A stretch of 64,000 bases of DNA, taken from the NCBI GenBank assembly GCA_963773655.1, contig CAVZBX010000001.1:1612001-1676000 (forward strand), read 5' to 3'. A program made the translations under genes and the position numbers. This DNA comes from DASSQJ01 sp963773655. Lineage in GTDB: Bacteria; Actinomycetota; Actinomycetes; Actinomycetales; Dermatophilaceae. Below the pieces are notes generated by a model. That model saw only the letters and a list, made by a program, of their open reading frames with translations. It did no database searches and was not told the DNA's origin. Positions 32,773 to 40,305 of this stretch are shown here, piece by piece (the first letter of the stretch is position 1; each line of letters opens with the position of its first letter).

Positions 32773-34359
32773 ATGGCCACGGCGCTGCTCACCGCCGGCA
32801 TCCTCGCGGGTGTCGTCGCCCTGACGCCGGTCGCGGGCCGGCTGCGGCTGCCCCTGCCCGTCGTCCTCACCCTGTTCGGCCTGGCCCTCGGCCTGCTGCC
32901 GTGGACCGGTCCGCTCGAGATCGACCCCGAGCACGTCCTGCCGGTGGTCCTGCCACCGCTGCTCTTCGCGGCGACGCTGCGCGCGACGGTGCAGCAGTTC
33001 CGCCGCGACGCCGGCCCGATCGCCCTCCTCGCCGGGGGCCTGACCCTCGCGACCGCGGGGGCGGTCGCCGTCGTCGCCCACTCGCTGGGGCTGGGCTGGG
33101 GCGAGGCCGTCGTCGCCGGCGCCATCGTCTCGCCACCCGACCCGGTCGCGGCGACGTCGGTGGCCCGGCAGCTGGCCCTGCCACCGCGGCTGGTGACGCT
33201 GCTCGAGGGTGAGGGCCTGTTCAACGACGCTACCGCCCTGGTCCTCTACGGGGTCGCGGTGTCGGCCCTCGTGACCGGCGAGGTGACCGCCGGCGGCGTC
33301 GCGTGGCGCCTCCTCCTCGCCGTCGTCGTGGGCACCGCCGTGGGGCTGGCCGCGGGCTGGGCCACCCGCCGGGCGCTCTCCCTTCTGCACAACGACGCGG
33401 CCGAGACCGCGCTCACCGTCTCGGTGCCCTTCGGGGTGTACCTGCTCGCCGACCACCTCGAGGGCTCTGGGGTCCTCGCGGTGCTCGCCCTGGGCCTCTA
33501 CCTCAGGGCGCGCGGCCACGAGGCGATCACGTCGGGGGGATGGCTGCTCGGCCGGGCCGTGTGGCGGTTCCTCGACTACCTCGTGACGAGCGTCGTCTTC
33601 GTCCTCCTCGGCCTCGAGCTCACGGCCGTGCTGCGCCGCGCCACCCTCGACAGCACCGTCGTCCTGCTCACCGCCGCCGTGCTCGCGACCATCGTCGGGC
33701 TGCGGATGCTGTGGCTGCAGCCGGCCGTCCGGCTGGTCCGCGGCGGCGGTGGCGCGGACCGGTCGACGCCGCTCGGGCCGCGTGAGGGCGTCGTCGCCGG
33801 GTGGGCGGGCATGCGCGGCGTGGTCACGGTGGCGGCCGCCCTCTCGCTTCCTCACGAGACCGCTGGAGGCGAGGAGCTGCCCGGACGGAACGTCGTCGTC
33901 CTGCTCTCGCTGTCGGTGGTCCTCATCACCCTCATCGTCCAGGGCCTCACCCTGCCCACCGTGGTGCGCCGGCTCGGGGTGGGGGTCACGCGCGACGAAC
34001 GGGCCGAGGCCGACCGGCTGCGGCGGCGCGCCGCCGAGGCCGGTCTCCGCGCCGTCCACGAGGCCGGCCGTGCGGACGGCGTGCCCGAGGCCGTGCACCG
34101 GGCCGCCGCCCAGCGGTACGAGAGCGAGCTCAGCGCCCAGCAGGCGGTCGAGGAGGCCCTGGCGTCGCCACAGGACGACTCCTCCGACACCGGGTCGGAC
34201 GAGGGCTACGCCACGGCGCTGGAGCGCCTGGCGCGCGCCGCGAGCGAGGCCGAGCGCGAGGTGGTCCTCGAGGCCCGGGCGTCGGGCGAGGTGTCGGTCG
34301 AGGTGGCCGACGAGGTGCTCACCCGGGTCGAGTCGCGGGCACTGAGGGACCTGGCGTGA
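32773..34359 (+). CDS. Na+/H+ antiporter, CPA1 (NhaP-like) family
   Basis: A 528-aa polytopic membrane protein with 11-12 helices to about residue 400. It carries the CPA1 ion-binding elements SPPDPVAATSVAR and EGEGLFNDATALVLY (Asp of the ND motif). The C-terminal 120 residues form a charged cytosolic tail rich in Glu/Arg (AEADRLRRRAAEAGLRAVHEAG), probably regulatory. It exchanges Na+ or K+ for H+ and contributes to pH or salt homeostasis. It follows the baeRF gene by 9 nt. Confidence 0.87.
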   Translation: MATALLTAGILAGVVALTPVAGRLRLPLPVVLTLFGLALGLLPWTGPLEIDPEHVLPVVLPPLLFAATLRATVQQFRRDAGPIALLAGGLTLATAGAVAVVAHSLGLGWGEAVVAGAIVSPPDPVAATSVARQLALPPRLVTLLEGEGLFNDATALVLYGVAVSALVTGEVTAGGVAWRLLLAVVVGTAVGLAAGWATRRALSLLHNDAAETALTVSVPFGVYLLADHLEGSGVLAVLALGLYLRARGHEAITSGGWLLGRAVWRFLDYLVTSVVFVLLGLELTAVLRRATLDSTVVLLTAAVLATIVGLRMLWLQPAVRLVRGGGGADRSTPLGPREGVVAGWAGMRGVVTVAAALSLPHETAGGEELPGRNVVVLLSLSVVLITLIVQGLTLPTVVRRLGVGVTRDERAEADRLRRRAAEAGLRAVHEAGRADGVPEAVHRAAAQRYESELSAQQAVEEALASPQDDSSDTGSDEGYATALERLARAASEAEREVVLEARASGEVSVEVADEVLTRVESRALRDLA

Positions 34360-34372
34360 GCCCCGCTGCCGG

Positions 34373-35230
34373 TCAGCGGCCGGAGAGCAGCGCGCGCACG
34401 CGGTCGGCGAGGGGGTGGTCCGGCGCCACGGCGAGGAACGCCGCCAGGGTGTCACCGGCCTGCGGGTCGCCCAGGCGCTGCTGGGCGAGCCCGAGGACGA
34501 GGAGGGGGTCGGCGGCCGCCGTCTCGTCGTCGCCGGCGGCGGCGAGCGCCCGGCGGGCCAGCGACTCGGCGCGCCCGGGGTCATCGGCGGCCAGGGCGCG
34601 GGCCGCCTCGCGGGTGGCCGGCGCCAGGGCGGAGGGGGCCGGCAGAGGTCCGGGGCCCGCCTCCCCCACACGGTCCCCGACCGTCCCCGGGAGGTCGGTC
34701 GACCCCGCGGCCGTCCGGCCGACGTCGGGCAGGGCACCGGTTCCCAGCAGGAGGGCCACCGCCGTGGCGCCCGTACAGGCGGTGACCCAGCCCAGCCGAC
34801 GGCCGGCCCCGCCCCGCACGACCACGGCCGCGAGGCCGCCGACCACCACGGTCGGCAGCAGGACGAGCACCCAGCCCGGTCCGCGTCGTGGCGGGTCCAG
34901 CAGCACCCCGTCCCCGTACCGGTCCGCGAACCACGCGCGCACCTCGTCCGGCGACCGGCCCGCCCGGAGCTGGTCGGTGACGACCGTCCGCATCTGCCGG
35001 GCGAGGTCGCTCTGCGAGTCGGCGACGGACTCCCCCGTGCAGGACGGACAGCGCAGACCGGCGGCGACGGCGCGCACCCGGTCCTCGAGGGGCGGCGCCG
35101 GGGCGTCCGCCGCCCGCCAGAGCGTGAGCAGGGCCGCGACGAGGAGCGTGCCGAGGACCAGCACCCGGGCGGCCCCGCCCCACCGGCGGTCACGGACCCC
35201 GGCCGGGTGCCGGCCGGCCCGGCCGGTCAC
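34373..35230 (-). CDS. ccmH: Cytochrome c maturation protein CcmH with C-terminal TPR-like region
   Basis: A 285-aa membrane-anchored thiol protein. After an N-terminal helix comes the CcmH motif LRCPSC (Cys61, Cys64) and ESVADSQSDLARQMR, then DRYGDGVLLDPP and a second membrane helix. In System I this Cys pair reduces apocytochrome c thiols with CcmG before heme attachment. The C-terminal half is Ala-rich with a short TPR-like repeat (ADPLLVLGLAQQRLGD), reminiscent of CcmI, so this may be a CcmH-CcmI fusion. The GTG at 35230 overlaps the ccmG stop (GTGA). Confidence 0.85.
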   Translation of the reverse strand: MTGRAGRHPAGVRDRRWGGAARVLVLGTLLVAALLTLWRAADAPAPPLEDRVRAVAAGLRCPSCTGESVADSQSDLARQMRTVVTDQLRAGRSPDEVRAWFADRYGDGVLLDPPRRGPGWVLVLLPTVVVGGLAAVVVRGGAGRRLGWVTACTGATAVALLLGTGALPDVGRTAAGSTDLPGTVGDRVGEAGPGPLPAPSALAPATREAARALAADDPGRAESLARRALAAAGDDETAAADPLLVLGLAQQRLGDPQAGDTLAAFLAVAPDHPLADRVRALLSGR

Positions 35231-35769
35231 GACCCGACCACCGGGTCGACGTGCCGGGTCACCCAGTCCTCGGTGACCGGGCCCACGCTGCGGGCGACGA
35301 CGCGCCCCTCGCGGTCCACGAGGTAGGTCTCGGGCACCCCGGTCGCGCCCCAGGAGACGGCGGTGCGCCCGGTGGGGTCCGGCACCGTCGGGAAGGGTGC
35401 GATGCCGAGCTCCTGGAGCAGGGCCGTGGCGCGGTCCGGCTGGTCCCGCGTGAGGACGCCCACCAGCACCAGTCCTCGCCCCGACAGGCGCCGCCGGGTG
35501 CGGTCCAACAGCGGCAGCTCCTCCCGGCACGGGGGACACCAGCTGGCCCAGACGTTGACGAGGACGACGCTGCCGCGTCGGGATCGGAGGTCGAACTGCG
35601 CGCCCGAGACGGTCCGCCCGGCCAGCGGCGGGGCGGCGCGGTCCACGCGTTCGAGGTCGGACACCTGGCTGCCCGGCCCGAGAGCCGCCCCCAGCCCGGC
35701 GAGGGCGAGCCCGAGCAGCCCGGCGAGCCCGAGCGTGGTGAGCACCTTGGTGCGGGCGGCCGGCCTCAC
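35227..35769 (-). CDS. ccmG: Thiol:disulfide interchange protein CcmG/DsbE
   Basis: A 180-aa periplasm-facing thioredoxin anchored by an N-terminal hydrophobic segment. The active site is WASWCPPC (Cys78, Cys81) and the cis-Pro loop is GVPETYLVD. It keeps apocytochrome c heme-binding cysteines reduced. GTG 35769 overlaps the ccmF stop by 4 nt. Neighbouring ccm genes fix the role within the thioredoxin superfamily. Confidence 0.9.
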   Translation of the reverse strand: MRPAARTKVLTTLGLAGLLGLALAGLGAALGPGSQVSDLERVDRAAPPLAGRTVSGAQFDLRSRRGSVVLVNVWASWCPPCREELPLLDRTRRRLSGRGLVLVGVLTRDQPDRATALLQELGIAPFPTVPDPTGRTAVSWGATGVPETYLVDREGRVVARSVGPVTEDWVTRHVDPVVGS

Positions 35770-37742
35770 GACGTGAGCACCTCCGTGTCGTCGTCGGGCA
35801 CCGCGGCCGGGGCCGGCTGCGCCTCCTCCCCGGTGCGTCCGCGACGGGGCCGCTCCGGCACCGCGGCCAGCACGCCGCCCAGAGCGACGAGGGCGCCTCC
35901 GGCCCAGAGCAGCCACACGAGCGGGTGTCGGCCGACCCGGAGGGTGGCGGTCCCCGCGTCGGGGTCCACGGCGAGCAGGGTCACGTAGAGGTCACCACCG
36001 GCCCCGCTGCTCACCGAGGGCACAGCCACCGTGACGTCCCGGTCGGGGTAGTAGGCGAGACCGGCCGGCTCCACCGTCCGCGCACCGTCGCCGTCCACGA
36101 CCGACAGCCGCACCGACGTCGTCATCCGGCGCGCGTCGGCGTGCCGTTCGAAGCCGTCGAGCCGCACCGCCTGCGCACCGGTACGCACCATCCCGCCGTC
36201 CGTGACCGTGGCCTCCGTGGTGGCAGCCCACCCGGTCGACGTGGCCACTCCGACGGCGAGCAGGGCGAAGCCGGCGTGGGCGAGGTGGCCGCCCACCCCC
36301 CGCCGGCCGAGCGGAGCGGACCGACGGGCGACCACGGCACGCCCGCTGACCGCGAGGACGGCCGCGGCCAGGCCGCCGGTGAGCAGGACGACGACACCCG
36401 GACCGACGAGCCCGAGCAGGCAGACCACCAGGGCACCGGCCGCCGCGGGAACCGCGAGGCGCCGGGCGAGGCGGCGGCCCTGCTCGCCGCGCCACCTCGC
36501 GAGCGGGCCCACGGCCATGAGGAGCAGGAGCGAGAGGGCGACCGGCCCGGCCAGGCGGTCGTAGAACGGGCGGCCCACCGAGACCTCGCCGGCGCCGAGG
36601 GCACGCAGCAGGACCGGGGCCACGGTGGCGAGCAGCAGGACGGCAGCCGACCCGACGAGCACGAGGGCAGCGGCCACGAGGAGGGTGGCGCGCGTGAGCG
36701 AGGCCCCCGTGCCGTCGCCCGCACCGTCCGGGGCCGGCCGCAGCACGTCGGCGCGCCAGACGACGAGCCCTCCGAGTGCCGCGATCCCCGCGCCGAGCAG
36801 GCCGAGGAGCACGGCGCCGAGGGGGGATGGGCTGAAGGAGTGGACGCTCTCGACGACACCGGAGCGGGTGAGGAAGGTGCCGGTCACGACGAGAAGGAAG
36901 CTGGTGCCGGCAAGCCCAACGCACCAGGGCGCGAGCCCGGCACGGTGCCGACCGGCCATCGAGACGTGGAGCAGCGCGGTCGTCGTCAACCACGGCAGCA
37001 GGGCGGCGTTCTCGACGGGGTCCCACGCCCAGTACCCGCCCCAGCCGAGCACGGTGTAGGACCACCAGGCGCCCAGCAGCACGCCGCCGGTCAGGGCCAC
37101 CCACGCGACGAGCGACCAGGTGCGCGTGGCCACGACCCAGGCCCTGCCGGCGTCACCGGCGAGCAGCGCGGCGATGGCGTAGCCGAAGGGCACGACCAGC
37201 CCGGCGTACCCGAGGTAGAGCAGCGGCGGGTGCACCAGCATCGCCGGGTGGTCCACGAGCAGCGGGTTGGGCCCGACCCCGTCGGCGGGTGCGGGCACGT
37301 AGCGGGCGAAGGGGCGGGAACCGAGCATCGTCAGGGCGCCGAAGGACGCCACCACGACCGAGACGACGGCCGCCGCCCGGGGCTGCAGCGTGTGGAGGCG
37401 GGGGTCCGCGGGCCGGCGCGCCACGAGCAGGGCGAACCCGGCGAGCACGAGCACCCAGAGGAGGAGGGAGCCCTGCAGGCCGCCCCACAGGGCGCTGACG
37501 CGGTAGGCGACCGGGGTGGCCGCGCTCGAGTGGTCCGCGACGAAGCGAAGGGCGACGTCGTTGCGGAGCAGGGCGACCTCCATCGCCGCCACCGCCCCGA
37601 GCGCCCCGGCGAGCGCGAGAGCGGTGGCCAGCCGGGCAGGCCCCTGGTCCCTCTCCGCGGCCGCCCTCCCCCAGAGCACCGCCGCGAAGGCCGACGCGAC
37701 GACGACGACGGTGAGGCCGAAGGTGCCGAGCAGGGAGGTCAC
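35766..37742 (-). CDS. ccmF: Heme lyase subunit CcmF
   Basis: A 658-aa polytopic heme-handling protein of System I. The WWD signature appears as WGGYWAWDPVENAALLPW (near residue 237). Early on there is SALWGGLQGSLLLWVLV; PLLYLGYAGLVVPFG and the conserved histidines follow. The C-terminal periplasmic domain is present (LAYYPDRDVTVAVPSV). With CcmH it catalyses covalent heme attachment. The GTG start at 37742 overlaps the ccmE stop. Confidence 0.93.
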   Translation of the reverse strand: MTSLLGTFGLTVVVVASAFAAVLWGRAAAERDQGPARLATALALAGALGAVAAMEVALLRNDVALRFVADHSSAATPVAYRVSALWGGLQGSLLLWVLVLAGFALLVARRPADPRLHTLQPRAAAVVSVVVASFGALTMLGSRPFARYVPAPADGVGPNPLLVDHPAMLVHPPLLYLGYAGLVVPFGYAIAALLAGDAGRAWVVATRTWSLVAWVALTGGVLLGAWWSYTVLGWGGYWAWDPVENAALLPWLTTTALLHVSMAGRHRAGLAPWCVGLAGTSFLLVVTGTFLTRSGVVESVHSFSPSPLGAVLLGLLGAGIAALGGLVVWRADVLRPAPDGAGDGTGASLTRATLLVAAALVLVGSAAVLLLATVAPVLLRALGAGEVSVGRPFYDRLAGPVALSLLLLMAVGPLARWRGEQGRRLARRLAVPAAAGALVVCLLGLVGPGVVVLLTGGLAAAVLAVSGRAVVARRSAPLGRRGVGGHLAHAGFALLAVGVATSTGWAATTEATVTDGGMVRTGAQAVRLDGFERHADARRMTTSVRLSVVDGDGARTVEPAGLAYYPDRDVTVAVPSVSSGAGGDLYVTLLAVDPDAGTATLRVGRHPLVWLLWAGGALVALGGVLAAVPERPRRGRTGEEAQPAPAAVPDDDTEVLTS

Positions 37743-38140
37743 CGTCGGCCCTCGACCTCGTCCTCGTCGGCACGGTAGGTGTTCGCGTGGCGGGCCATGA
37801 CGAGGTCGGCGTCGACCGCCCCGTCGGCGGCCACCCGGCCCTCCACGACCGCGTCCCGTCCCTCGCGGAACGTCCCCTGTGGGGCGTCGACGGCCCGGAC
37901 CTCCGTCCGCCCGCCGTCACCGCTGAGCACGAAGGTGGTGCTGCCGTTGCCCACGTGCAGCGTCCCCGGGACGACGGTGCCCGTCACCCGGACCCGGTCA
38001 CCGGCAGCGTGCCGGGTGACGACCTCCCCCGGGCTCACCGTGTACGACAGCGTCCCCTGGGCGGCGGCGCCGACCCCCAGGCCGACCAGGGCGAGGGTGC
38101 CACCGACGACGACCAGCCGGGCGCCCCGGCCGCGGTTCAC
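37739..38140 (-). CDS. ccmE: Heme chaperone CcmE
   Basis: A 133-aa protein: one N-terminal membrane helix and an OB-fold heme chaperone domain (RVRVTGTVVPGTLHVGN, TEVRAVDAPQGTFREG). The C-terminal heme-binding motif is ARHANTYRADE, an HxxxY arrangement with His118 and Tyr122. In System I the His carries heme covalently; in some archaea and deltaproteobacteria it is Cys, not so here. The GTG at 38140 overlaps the ccmC stop, and its own stop overlaps ccmF. Confidence 0.92.
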   Translation of the reverse strand: MNRGRGARLVVVGGTLALVGLGVGAAAQGTLSYTVSPGEVVTRHAAGDRVRVTGTVVPGTLHVGNGSTTFVLSGDGGRTEVRAVDAPQGTFREGRDAVVEGRVAADGAVDADLVMARHANTYRADEDEVEGRR

Positions 38141-39099
38141 GGGGCGACCCGCGAGCCCTGCCCCGGCGGCCCCGCGGGCGCGGGCTGGGTGGCGGGGCCG
38201 GGCTCCGGCACCGAGGGATCCGGCAGGTCCGGCGGAGGGCCGACCGGTGGAACCTCGTCCGGGCCCGGCCGGGGTGGCTCGTCGGGCCCGGGCGGCTGGG
38301 GTACCCCGGGCCGTCCGGGGACGGTCGGATCCGGACCCGTGGGGTCGAGCGGGGGGTCGGTCGGCGGTGCCGACGCGGTGAGCCGGTGCCGCGCGACGGC
38401 GACGCCCTGCGCGGAGCCGGACTCGTCGGCGTGCGCCCCGAGGCGCACGACCACGGCGGCGAGCCCCGCCGCCGTGACAGCGACGACCGACAGGCCGAGG
38501 GCGACCCCCATCCGGGGGTCGATCGGGGGCACGTCGGTGGGCCGGCCGAGGACGGTCGCCTGCTGGTGCAGCGTGCTCCACCAGACCACCGAGAAGTGGA
38601 CCACGGGCACGAGGAGGAAGCCGAGCGTGCCCGTGAGCGCCGCCCGCCGGCGGCGTGGTCCGAGCGGGCCGGGCACCGCCCGCAGGGCGAGGTGCAGGAG
38701 GTAGACGAGCAGCAGTGCGGCCGTCGACACGAGCCGGGCGTCCCAGGTCCACCACACGCCCCACACCGCGCGTCCCCAGGCGCTCCCGACGACCAGGGTG
38801 AGCGCCGTGGCCACGACTCCGACCTCCGCGGCGGCGCGTCCCCAGCGGTCGGCCGCCGGGGACGGTCGCCTGAGGAAGGAGATGCCCGCGACGCAGGTGA
38901 TGGCGAAGCACAGGTACGCGAGCCAGGCCGCCGGCACGTGGAGGTACATGAGCCGTTGCCACTGGCCCTGGACCGCATCCGGGGGCGCCCCGACGGCGGC
39001 CACCGTGGCGACGGCGGCCCCGGCGACCGCGACCGAGCCCAGGGCCCGCACCACCTCCGCTCGCGTGGTCGGTCCGGTGGTGCGGCGGGCGTGCGGCAT
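38137..39099 (-). CDS. ccmC: Heme delivery protein CcmC with a Pro-rich tail
   Basis: A 320-aa membrane protein that loads heme onto CcmE. It carries LHVPAAWL near residue 53 and the tryptophan-rich motif GVWWTWDAR (residues 114-122), plus conserved histidines (HFSVVWWSTLHQ). Six helices are followed by an unusual C-terminal extension of about 70 residues made of Pro/Gly/Asp repeats (PPDLPDPSVPEPG). The ATG at 39099 has GGGGAGA upstream. It heads the ccmC-E-F-G-H operon; ccmA, ccmB and ccmD are absent from the window. Confidence 0.92.
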   Translation of the reverse strand: MPHARRTTGPTTRAEVVRALGSVAVAGAAVATVAAVGAPPDAVQGQWQRLMYLHVPAAWLAYLCFAITCVAGISFLRRPSPAADRWGRAAAEVGVVATALTLVVGSAWGRAVWGVWWTWDARLVSTAALLLVYLLHLALRAVPGPLGPRRRRAALTGTLGFLLVPVVHFSVVWWSTLHQQATVLGRPTDVPPIDPRMGVALGLSVVAVTAAGLAAVVVRLGAHADESGSAQGVAVARHRLTASAPPTDPPLDPTGPDPTVPGRPGVPQPPGPDEPPRPGPDEVPPVGPPPDLPDPSVPEPGPATQPAPAGPPGQGSRVAP

Positions 39100-39149
39100 G
39101 GCTCTGTCTCCCCGTTGCGGGCTGCGCGGCGGCGCGGGACGCCGGGCCA

Positions 39150-39174
39150 CTACCCGCCCGGGGGCACTTGACAC
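39150..39174 (-). promoter_or_regulatory. Candidate SigB-type promoter of the ccm operon
   Basis: Minus-strand GTGT, 15-nt spacer, GGGTAG, 50 nt before the ccmC ATG, in the divergent region shared with coxB. Confidence 0.4.
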
Positions 39175-39288
39175 CCCCGGTGACGGCCACCGCGAGGACC
39201 CGGGGTTTGCGCGCGGGAGAAGCGGGAAAGGAGGCGACGAACCCGGGTGTGCGGGCCCGGGCCCTCCGAGCCACGGAAGCGAGGTCGC

Positions 39289-40305
39289 ATGGGTCCCTCC
39301 CGGCTGCGCCTCGCGGCCCTCGTCGCCGTGGCGGGCGCGTCGCTCGCTGCGTGCTCCTCCGCGTCCCCCTCGACGCTGGACCCGGCCGGGTTCGGTGCCC
39401 GGCGGGTCGAGGGCCTGTGGTGGCTGCTGTTCGCGATCGCCACGGTCGTCTGCGTCGTCGTCATCGCGCTCGTGCTCCTGGCCCTCCGGCGGCGCCACGC
39501 CGAGCCCGGACCGTCCACCGACGGCCGCCGGGTGGTGGTCGCCGCAGGCGTCCTCGTGCCGGCCGTCGTGCTCACGGGCGTCTACCTCGTCGGCCTGGGC
39601 GACATGGCGGCCCTCGAGGAGCCCGAGGGGCCGCCCGACGTCACCATCGACGTGACCGGCCACCTCTGGTGGTGGGAGGTGTCCTACCCGGGCACCGGGG
39701 TCGTCACCGCCAACGAGCTGCACGTGCCGGTCGGGCGGACGGTCCGGCTGCGGCTGCGCACCGCCGACGTCAACCACAGCTTCTGGGTGCCCCAGCTCAC
39801 CGTGAAGACCGACCTGGTCGCCGGGCGCGTCAACACCACCTGGCTCCGCGCCGAGCGCGAAGGGCGGTTCCGGGGACAGTGCGCCGAGTACTGCGGCACC
39901 CAGCACGCCCACATGGCCCTCGTCGTCGTCGCCGAGCCGGACGCCGCCTTCCGTGCCTGGACCCGCCGGCAGGCGCAGGACGCCCCGGCACCGCGGGACG
40001 CGCTCGAGGCCCGCGGCCTCCGGGTGCTCGAGACGGCGTCCTGCGCCAGCTGCCACACGGTGCGGGGAACCGCGGCCCGCGGCACCGTGGGCCCGGACCT
40101 CACCCACCTCGCGACGCGGGAGGAGATCGGGGCCGGCACGCTGCCCAACGACCCCGGGCACCTCGCCGGCTGGATCGCCGACGCCCAGAGCGCCAAGCCG
40201 GGCAACCGGATGCCGCCACAGCCGCTCAGCCCCGAGGACCTGCGGGCCGTCGTCGCGTACCTCGAGGCGGGCGGCACCGCCGAGGCCCCCGGAGGTGAAC
40301 GGTGA
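39289..40305 (+). CDS. coxB: Cytochrome c oxidase subunit II with fused cytochrome c
   Basis: A 338-aa lipoprotein subunit of a caa3-type oxidase. The signal ends in a lipobox (SLAACSS), then two membrane helices. The CuA domain has VNHSFWVP and CAEYCGTQHAHM, supplying the two Cys, two His, Glu and Met ligands. The C-terminal ~100 residues are a cytochrome c domain with CASCH (near residue 255) and an axial Met in NRMPPQPL. It accepts electrons from a c-type cytochrome. GGAAGCGAGG precedes the ATG. The stop overlaps the coxA GTG. Confidence 0.93.
   Translation: MGPSRLRLAALVAVAGASLAACSSASPSTLDPAGFGARRVEGLWWLLFAIATVVCVVVIALVLLALRRRHAEPGPSTDGRRVVVAAGVLVPAVVLTGVYLVGLGDMAALEEPEGPPDVTIDVTGHLWWWEVSYPGTGVVTANELHVPVGRTVRLRLRTADVNHSFWVPQLTVKTDLVAGRVNTTWLRAEREGRFRGQCAEYCGTQHAHMALVVVAEPDAAFRAWTRRQAQDAPAPRDALEARGLRVLETASCASCHTVRGTAARGTVGPDLTHLATREEIGAGTLPNDPGHLAGWIADAQSAKPGNRMPPQPLSPEDLRAVVAYLEAGGTAEAPGGER

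Noticed and set aside
31462..35193. Minus-strand open frame of 1243 codons
   Set aside because: Antisense to the baeRF and antiporter genes; only its upstream portion reads real ccmH in the wrong frame.
37153..37920. Alternative minus-strand frame of 255 codons in ccmF/ccmE
   Set aside because: It is the Arg/Pro-rich alternative frame of recognised ccm genes.
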